The notes under the pieces: generated by a model
Seen by the model: only the letters and a program-made list of their open reading frames with translations
Databases searched by the model: none
What the model was told of the DNA's origin: nothing
Assembly: GCA_023135855.1 (NCBI GenBank)
Contig: JAGLSH010000046.1
Coordinates: 1-5,871 of the forward strand
Direction: 5' to 3'
Length of the DNA stretch: 5,871 nucleotides
DNA from: Candidatus Omnitrophota bacterium
GTDB taxonomy: Bacteria > Omnitrophota > Gorgyraeia > Duberdicusellales > 4484-171
Shown: one piece after another, positions 1-3,870 of the stretch
Numbering within the stretch: the stretch's first letter is position 1
Layout of the letters: every line of letters begins with the position of its first letter
Made by a program: the position numbers and the translations under genes

Positions 1-2
1 CT

Positions 3-77
3 GATAAGACTTATTTTAACAATTTAAGTGAATCTGTAAGTAACCTTCCCTATTCAAGCTATCTTTTTCCAAAATAA
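3..77 (+). CDS. possible C-terminal end of an upstream protein (partial)
   Basis: The third frame is open from the window edge to a TAA at 75-77 and would encode 24 residues ending in SSYLFPK. The other two forward frames stop within the first 30 bases. The composition is protein-like and the stop lies just before the promoter at 84, which fits the end of a preceding gene. However, 24 open codons in AT-rich DNA can easily occur by chance, and no domain can be recognised. The function is unknown. Confidence 0.3.
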   Translation, partial: DKTYFNNLSESVSNLPYSSYLFPK

Positions 78-83
78 TGGAAC

Positions 84-112
84 TTGACAAGAACCCTATT
101 ATAGTGTATACT
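84..112 (+). promoter_or_regulatory. sigma70-type promoter of the first toxin-antitoxin-like operon
   Basis: A perfect -35 box TTGACA (84-89) and a -10 box TATACT (107-112, five of six consensus bases) are separated by exactly 17 bp. Transcription would start near 119-120, giving a leader of about 23 bases before the ATG at 143. The only Shine-Dalgarno-like bases in that leader are AGGA at 126-129, 13 bases from the start codon, so initiation may be weak. The -10 box is embedded in a palindrome, which suggests repression by a protein binding there. Confidence 0.8.
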
Positions 113-126
113 CTATATAGAGTATA
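107..126. promoter_or_regulatory. perfect 20-bp palindrome, probable operator
   Basis: The sequence TATACTCTAT followed by ATAGAGTATA is an exact 10+10 bp palindrome with no spacer. It starts at the -10 box and runs over the expected transcription start, a classic position for a repressor that blocks RNA polymerase. The likely ligand is the XRE-type helix-turn-helix protein encoded at 850-1365 in the same operon, as is usual for self-regulated toxin-antitoxin operons. That assignment is an inference. It could in principle form an RNA hairpin, but its first half lies upstream of the expected start, so a DNA operator is more likely. Confidence 0.7.
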
Positions 127-142
127 GGACATAAGCTATAAA

Positions 143-853
143 ATGAATAAGCAAATAAGACAAGCCCAAAAGATATTTTTAAAAGTTTTTGCAGAAAATG
201 CTTCATTGTTTGCTCTAGCAGGTGGAACAGCATTAGAGTTGTACTATCTTAATCACAGATTTTCTGTAGACTTAGATTTTTTTTCACCTCGTTACGATAT
301 AAAGGAAATTGATAAAATAATTTCTTCTGCACAAGAAGTTTTTGGTTTCAAGATAATCCTAGAAAATGAGTTTACTGTAACTGGAAAAGCAAGGGTAAGA
401 TTTTATACGGTTGATGTGAAAGATACAGACCGTCCGCTTAAAATTGATTTTGTAGAGGATGTTCTTTTAGAAAAACCTATTATTAAGAAGTTTAAAAAAG
501 TTTCAGTGTATAGTGTAGAGGATATATATTATCAAAAGATTATTGCTATTTCAGGTATAGTACCGCAAATAGACGAGATAGGCAGACAAATTATTGTCGG
601 TCGCAGGAAAGCCCGGGATGTATTTGACTTATATAAGCTTTCAAAAGAAATTAAACCATTGTCTGAATTTTTGAAAGACATACCACAAAATTTTCAACGT
701 GGAATAGTTTACTGGTATCGTACATTTTCACGAAGAGAATTTCAATTAGATTTGCTAGATCTTGATATATATGAGAAAAAAATTGATTCAAAAGAAATTA
801 TTATTTATTTAGAGAATCAGATAAAGAAATTTATAACTGAGGAAATAGAATGA
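143..853 (+). CDS. AbiEii/AbiGii-type nucleotidyltransferase, probable toxin
   Basis: This 236-residue cytoplasmic protein has the hallmarks of the AbiEii (DUF1814, COG2253-like) branch of the DNA polymerase beta-type nucleotidyltransferase fold. GGT at residues 27-29 begins the nucleotide-binding loop. HR (38-39) and the metal-binding DLD (43-45) follow, with a likely third acidic residue in KIDF (D102). The family-typical KARDVFDLYKL segment is at 156-166. In characterised members such proteins are toxins that transfer nucleotides to RNA targets, including tRNA acceptor ends in the MenT group, and are neutralised by a partner gene. The target here is unknown. It is shorter than classical AbiEii (about 300 residues) but keeps the catalytic core. 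It is the first gene after the promoter at 84 and overlaps the next gene by four bases. An eight-T run (277-284) lies within the DLDFF codons. Confidence 0.85.
   Translation: MNKQIRQAQKIFLKVFAENASLFALAGGTALELYYLNHRFSVDLDFFSPRYDIKEIDKIISSAQEVFGFKIILENEFTVTGKARVRFYTVDVKDTDRPLKIDFVEDVLLEKPIIKKFKKVSVYSVEDIYYQKIIAISGIVPQIDEIGRQIIVGRRKARDVFDLYKLSKEIKPLSEFLKDIPQNFQRGIVYWYRTFSRREFQLDLLDLDIYEKKIDSKEIIIYLENQIKKFITEEIE
839..843 (+). promoter_or_regulatory. Shine-Dalgarno site for the XRE gene
   Basis: GAGGA lies six bases before the ATG at 850, inside the 3' end of the toxin gene. It is one of the few good ribosome binding sites in the window and supports the start at 850. It may let the antitoxin-like protein be made more efficiently than the toxin, whose own site is poor. 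Confidence 0.6.
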
Positions 854-1365
854 AAAAGGTTGTATACTCAAAATATTTTTGGGATTTAAACGATAAAGCT
901 ATTATGGAGTTGGGAAGCATTTTCAAGAATCCCAGTCATTCTAAATTTAATATGCGAATGGTTAGCTTTCTTTCTCGTTGTCAAAAGCCAAAAGAGTTAT
1001 TCCTTTTTATAGATAAAAACGAGTTTATTAAATTCTGGCCAAAACTAAAGAAATATTGGGAAAAAACTACAGGTCCAGCAGATTTTGTTGATTGGTGGCA
1101 AACGGTTTATGAGCAGATTCTTCAAGAGAAGGGGGTTGGTTACAAGAAACCTTTTGGGAGACCGATATCTTTTTTAGCAAAAATTGGTGCTAAAATAAAA
1201 GAAGCAAGAATAAATAAAGGCTTAAGTCAGAAGGAATTAGCTTTTCAAGTGGGGATGAAACAACCGGATATATCAAATATTGAAGAGGGAAAAACAAATC
1301 TAACTTTAATTACGTTGTTTTCTTTGGCTAAGGTTTTAGCAATAGAAGAAATAAAAATTAAATGA
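850..1365 (+). CDS. XRE-family helix-turn-helix protein with uncharacterised N-terminal domain, probable antitoxin/autorepressor
   Basis: The protein has 171 residues. Residues 111-168 form a Cro/C1-type (XRE) DNA-binding domain, with the pattern LSQKELAFQVGMKQPDISNI followed by EEGKTN and a final LFSLAKVL helix. Residues 1-95 are a separate domain beginning YSKYFWDLN and rich in aromatics: the FLSRCQKPKELF stretch, EFIKFWPKLKKYW, and DWWQTVYEQIL. It faintly recalls the YFWD start of DUF6922-type proteins found beside nucleotidyltransferases, but I cannot assign it firmly. It overlaps the upstream nucleotidyltransferase by ATGA, so the two are co-translated and probably work together. The N-terminal part would bind the toxin and the C-terminal part would bind the palindrome at 107-126. 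Those roles are inferred. The protein is unlike the winged-helix AbiEi antitoxin that normally partners AbiEii. Confidence 0.8.
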   Translation: MKKVVYSKYFWDLNDKAIMELGSIFKNPSHSKFNMRMVSFLSRCQKPKELFLFIDKNEFIKFWPKLKKYWEKTTGPADFVDWWQTVYEQILQEKGVGYKKPFGRPISFLAKIGAKIKEARINKGLSQKELAFQVGMKQPDISNIEEGKTNLTLITLFSLAKVLAIEEIKIK

Positions 1366-2375
1366 CTAAGGAACTTATGACTGTATCGATCATCGTTGCC
1401 GTAAAGGCTTATTGTAAGAATTTAGGACAGTGTGTAAAAAAGTGTCTGGAGCTTGATTTTAAGACGGAAGATTATGAAATAATAATCTTGCCAGATTCTA
1501 ATTTATCTCAGGAGGATATTTTGTCTAATTCAAAAGTAAAAATAATTCCTACCGGAGATATTACTCCACCAAAGAAACGGGATATTGGGGCTAAAGAAGC
1601 AGAAGGAGAAATTCTTGCTTTCTTAGATGACGATACTTATCCGGATAAGAATTGGCTTAAAGAAGCAATAGCGATATTTAAAGAGAGCGATAAAATTGGT
1701 TGTGTTTGTGGTCCAGCAGTAACTCCTGATGATGATTCTATTTTACAAAAGGGGAGTGGTTTAGTTTATTCTTCGTTTTTGATTTCAGGTAACCATGGGT
1801 TTAGATATATTCCTAAGGAAAGAAGAGAAGTTTTTGATTTTCCCAGTTGTAATTTTTTAATTAGAAAAAATCTTTTTAATAAAGTTGGCGGTTTCGATAA
1901 GCCTTTTTGGCCCGGAGAAGATACTTTTCTTTGTTTGAAGGTTTTGGAAACAGATAAAAGAATGGTTTATAGTCCTAAGGTTTTAGTTTTTCACCATAGA
2001 CGAAAGTTATTTAAAGGTCATTTAAATCAAATTAAAAGCTATGGTTTGCATCGGGGATATTTTGCTAAAAGATATCCTAAAACTTCCCTTTGTGTTGAGT
2101 ATTTCATTCCATCCATTTTTGTTTTAGCTTTATTAGTTGGAGGGATTTTAAGTTTGTTTTCTTCTTCAGTTGAAGGTTTTTATTCTTTTAGCTTGATCAT
2201 GTATTTAATTTTTATTTTAACTAGTAGCCTTTTATTGGTTTCTGCAGCTAAAGAGAGTCGAGCAAATAGAGTTAAATTGTTATTTCTTACTGTTTTTGGT
2301 ATATTTTTGACTCACTTTACTTATGGTATTTATTTTATAAAGGGTTTATTTGCCAAGAGAATGCCCGAAGAGTGA
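1362..2375 (+). CDS. family 2 glycosyltransferase with C-terminal membrane segments
   Basis: This 337-residue GT-A-fold enzyme probably transfers a sugar from a nucleotide-sugar donor to a growing surface glycan or lipid-linked acceptor on the cytoplasmic face of the membrane. The N-terminal strand is MTVSIIVAVKAY. FLDDDTYPDKNWL (87-99) holds the metal-binding DxD aspartates 89-91. PSCNFLIRK is at 161-169, and WPGED (183-187) carries the likely catalytic-base acidic residue. The family-typical HHRR is at 211-214. Three hydrophobic segments (about 246-267, 274-296, 306-327) anchor the C-terminus. The donor and acceptor cannot be read from sequence. The ATG at 1362 overlaps the preceding stop (ATGA). 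The ATG at 1377 is an attractive alternative start because it follows TAAGGA by four bases and begins MTVSIIV, as many family members do. The gene seems to be transcribed from the toxin-antitoxin promoter at 84, as none is visible nearer. Confidence 0.9.
   Translation: MTKELMTVSIIVAVKAYCKNLGQCVKKCLELDFKTEDYEIIILPDSNLSQEDILSNSKVKIIPTGDITPPKKRDIGAKEAEGEILAFLDDDTYPDKNWLKEAIAIFKESDKIGCVCGPAVTPDDDSILQKGSGLVYSSFLISGNHGFRYIPKERREVFDFPSCNFLIRKNLFNKVGGFDKPFWPGEDTFLCLKVLETDKRMVYSPKVLVFHHRRKLFKGHLNQIKSYGLHRGYFAKRYPKTSLCVEYFIPSIFVLALLVGGILSLFSSSVEGFYSFSLIMYLIFILTSSLLLVSAAKESRANRVKLLFLTVFGIFLTHFTYGIYFIKGLFAKRMPEE
1367..1372 (+). promoter_or_regulatory. Shine-Dalgarno-like site supporting an internal start of the glycosyltransferase
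   Basis: TAAGGA lies four bases before the in-frame ATG at 1377, whereas the ATG at 1362 has only a weak purine stretch in front. It favours a protein five residues shorter, although the ATGA overlap at 1362 argues for coupled initiation there. The choice remains open. Confidence 0.4.
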
Positions 2376-2376
2376 T

Positions 2377-2398
2377 GCTTGCCTGTCGCTTGTCTGTT
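2377..2398. repeat. imperfect 11-bp tandem repeat after the glycosyltransferase
   Basis: GCTTGCCTGTC (2377-2387) is followed directly by GCTTGTCTGTT (2388-2398), with nine of eleven bases identical. The patch is G+C-richer than its surroundings and starts two bases after the glycosyltransferase stop. It has no inverted symmetry, so it is not a terminator. It may be a remnant of a short dispersed repeat. Confidence 0.4.
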
Positions 2399-2411
2399 CA
2401 TGAATAATGTC

Positions 2412-2440
2412 TTGCAATTTAGATATAACTAAATTATAAT
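2412..2440 (+). promoter_or_regulatory. sigma70-type promoter of the second toxin-antitoxin module
   Basis: The -35 box TTGCAA (2412-2417, four of six consensus bases) and a perfect -10 box TATAAT (2435-2440) are 17 bp apart. The -10 box overlaps the first possible ATG of the toxin gene (2439). Transcription would start near 2446-2448, so the ATG at 2439 would not be on the message. The next in-frame ATG (2448) would lie at or beside the 5' end. The promoter separates this module from the glycosyltransferase, although read-through remains possible because no terminator is visible. Confidence 0.7.
2416..2435. promoter_or_regulatory. near-perfect palindrome between the promoter boxes, probable operator
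   Basis: AATTTAG (2416-2422) and CTAAATT (2429-2435) are exact inverted 7-bp arms around ATATAA. Over the full 20 bp the symmetry is 18/20. It fills the space between the -35 and -10 boxes, so a bound protein would block the promoter. Characterised AbiEi antitoxins bind inverted repeats at their own promoters, so the AbiEi-like protein at 3250-3870 is the expected ligand. The sequence is unrelated to the palindrome at 107-126, which fits two independent regulators. Confidence 0.6.
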
Positions 2441-2447
2441 GCATAAC

Positions 2448-3257
2448 ATGAAGAAAGAAACATATACATATTTACAATTAAGGGAGGTTTTCCATTTAGA
2501 GTTTTTAAGGCTGTTGTCGAGAAAAATTAACCCAAATTATTATGCACTTAAGGGTGGGGTAAATTTGCGTTTTTTCTGTAACAGTTTTCGATACTCAGAA
2601 GATATGGATATAGATATCCATACTATAGAAGTAGGGGCTTTACGCGATGTGGTTATGAAGATACTCCAATCTGTTTTTTTTCAGGATAACCTTAAGACAT
2701 TTGGGATTGAAAGAATTATTCCTCCGGACATTACAAAAGCAAAACAAACTCAAACTACTCAAAGGTTCAAAGTTCATCTGATTACCCCAGCTAGCGAAGA
2801 TCTGTTTACCAAAGTTGAATTTTCCCGCCGTGGGTTTAAGGGGGAAGTCATTGTCCAGTCAGTGTTAACCCCTATTTCACGTTTGTACAAAACACCTCCT
2901 TTGATAATTCCGCATTATAACTTGCAATCTGCAGCATTTCATAAAATAGAAGCTCTTTCTTCCAGGGTGATGATACAAGCCAGAGATATCTTTGATTTAT
3001 ATATTTTAACCTCTCAGTATAAACCTTTACTGTTGACTGGATCGCGAGGTAATGAAGAAGGGATTAAAATAAGTGAGTCTCAGTTTAAGAAAGCTTATGA
3101 AAATGTTTTCGAGGTTGATTTTAAACAATTTCGGGACACGGTTATTTCTTATTTAACTGCTGAAGATCAAAGCGTTTACGATTCATCTTCCTTATGGGAC
3201 GAGATTAAACTAAAAGTAGCTAATTATATTGAAGAGATAAGAGGTGCTTGTGTCTAG
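2448..3257 (+). CDS. second AbiEii-type nucleotidyltransferase, probable toxin of a type IV-like module
   Basis: The protein has 269 residues from the ATG at 2448 (272 from 2439) and belongs to the AbiEii/AbiGii nucleotidyltransferase family. Numbered from 2448, the nucleotide-binding loop is LKGGVNLRFF (34-43). The metal-binding acidic cluster RYSEDMDIDI (48-57) carries D52, D54 and D56. HKIEALSSR (165-173) and ARDIFDLYIL (178-187) are the family-typical C-terminal motifs. The loop reads GGV where GGS or GGT is more usual. It is clearly divergent from the nucleotidyltransferase at 143-853 rather than a recent duplicate. Its cellular target is unknown; related enzymes modify tRNA or other RNA. 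I prefer 2448 because the -10 box overlaps the ATG at 2439 and neither start has a Shine-Dalgarno site, which suggests a leaderless message. It overlaps the following AbiEi-like gene by eight bases. Confidence 0.85.
   Translation: MKKETYTYLQLREVFHLEFLRLLSRKINPNYYALKGGVNLRFFCNSFRYSEDMDIDIHTIEVGALRDVVMKILQSVFFQDNLKTFGIERIIPPDITKAKQTQTTQRFKVHLITPASEDLFTKVEFSRRGFKGEVIVQSVLTPISRLYKTPPLIIPHYNLQSAAFHKIEALSSRVMIQARDIFDLYILTSQYKPLLLTGSRGNEEGIKISESQFKKAYENVFEVDFKQFRDTVISYLTAEDQSVYDSSSLWDEIKLKVANYIEEIRGACV
3241..3246 (+). promoter_or_regulatory. Shine-Dalgarno site deciding the AbiEi-like start
   Basis: GAGGTG matches the anti-Shine-Dalgarno complement and sits close before the GTG at 3250, with five bases after GAGG. 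The earlier in-frame GTG at 3244 overlaps this site and has no good site of its own, so 3250 is the better start. Confidence 0.55.
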
Positions 3258-3870
3258 ATTTTCTATTTTGAAATTTATTAAGGAATTGCATCGACCGGTG
3301 TTTACAACTCAGGAGTTAGCTCATTTTTCGGGAAAATCTCTATCAGCTACAACCCAAGGCTTGAATTTTCTTCAAAGACAAGAGGTGGTTTTTAAGGTAT
3401 GCCGGGGAGTCTGGGCCGAAGTAGGAAGTAAACTTTTAAGCCCTTGCGCTGTAATCCCTTTTCTTTTTTCCGGTCAACGGGCATATGTTTCTTTTATAAG
3501 CGCTTTACATTTACATGGGATAATCGAACAGATTCCACAGGTTGTTACGCTCGCCTCAATGAAGCACACTAAAATAATTCATACAAAGATAGCAACTTTT
3601 TCCGTTCATCAAATAGCACCTTCTTTTTTTAAGGGTTTTGGTTGGTATAAAGGGCAAGGAAGTTTTTTGATAGCCGAGCCGGAAAAAGCCTTAGTTGATT
3701 GTTTATATTTATCAACCCGTAAGAAGAAACAATTTGGATATTTTCCTGAATTAGATTTTTTTAAAACATTTAGTTTTAGAAAGGCTAAAGAATGGGTAAA
3801 AATAATTTCTAATGCTAAAATTAGAATTTCCGTTCAGAAAAAATTGGATAAACTTTTTCAAACAAAATGA
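3250..3870 (+). CDS. AbiEi-type winged-helix antitoxin and transcriptional repressor
   Basis: This cytoplasmic protein has 206 residues from the GTG at 3250, or 208 from the GTG at 3244. Its first 60 residues form a winged helix-turn-helix: SILKFIKEL, FTTQELAHFSGKSLSATTQGLNFL, then a VFKVCRGVWAEV wing. The C-terminal domain has the AbiEi signatures YVSFISALHLHGIIEQIP (near 79-96) and AEPEKALVDCLYLS (near 139-152). In characterised AbiE systems this protein neutralises the AbiEii nucleotidyltransferase without a stable complex and represses its own promoter by binding inverted repeats. Here the palindrome at 2416-2435 is the likely target. The order is unusual: classical loci place the antitoxin gene first, whereas here it follows the toxin. 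It overlaps the toxin gene by eight bases and the radical SAM gene by four (ATGA), so the latter may be co-transcribed. Confidence 0.88.
   Translation: MSRFSILKFIKELHRPVFTTQELAHFSGKSLSATTQGLNFLQRQEVVFKVCRGVWAEVGSKLLSPCAVIPFLFSGQRAYVSFISALHLHGIIEQIPQVVTLASMKHTKIIHTKIATFSVHQIAPSFFKGFGWYKGQGSFLIAEPEKALVDCLYLSTRKKKQFGYFPELDFFKTFSFRKAKEWVKIISNAKIRISVQKKLDKLFQTK

Noticed and set aside
277..284. Eight-T runs in both nucleotidyltransferase genes (277-284 and 2674-2681) as possible phase-variation sites
   Set aside because: A similar eight-T run occurs in the flippase (5679-5686) and seven-T runs occur in the AbiEi-like gene. They are ordinary for Phe-rich proteins in AT-rich DNA.
2376..2438. Possible terminator between the glycosyltransferase and the second module
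   Set aside because: No stem-loop followed by a T-run is present. The only symmetry overlaps the promoter and is better explained as an operator.
2603..2622. Near-perfect palindrome TATGGATAT-AG-ATATCCATA within the second nucleotidyltransferase gene
   Set aside because: It arises from the codons for the catalytic MDID/IH stretch (GAT, ATG, ATA, ATC, CAT), does not resemble either operator, and is far from any promoter. It is probably coincidental.
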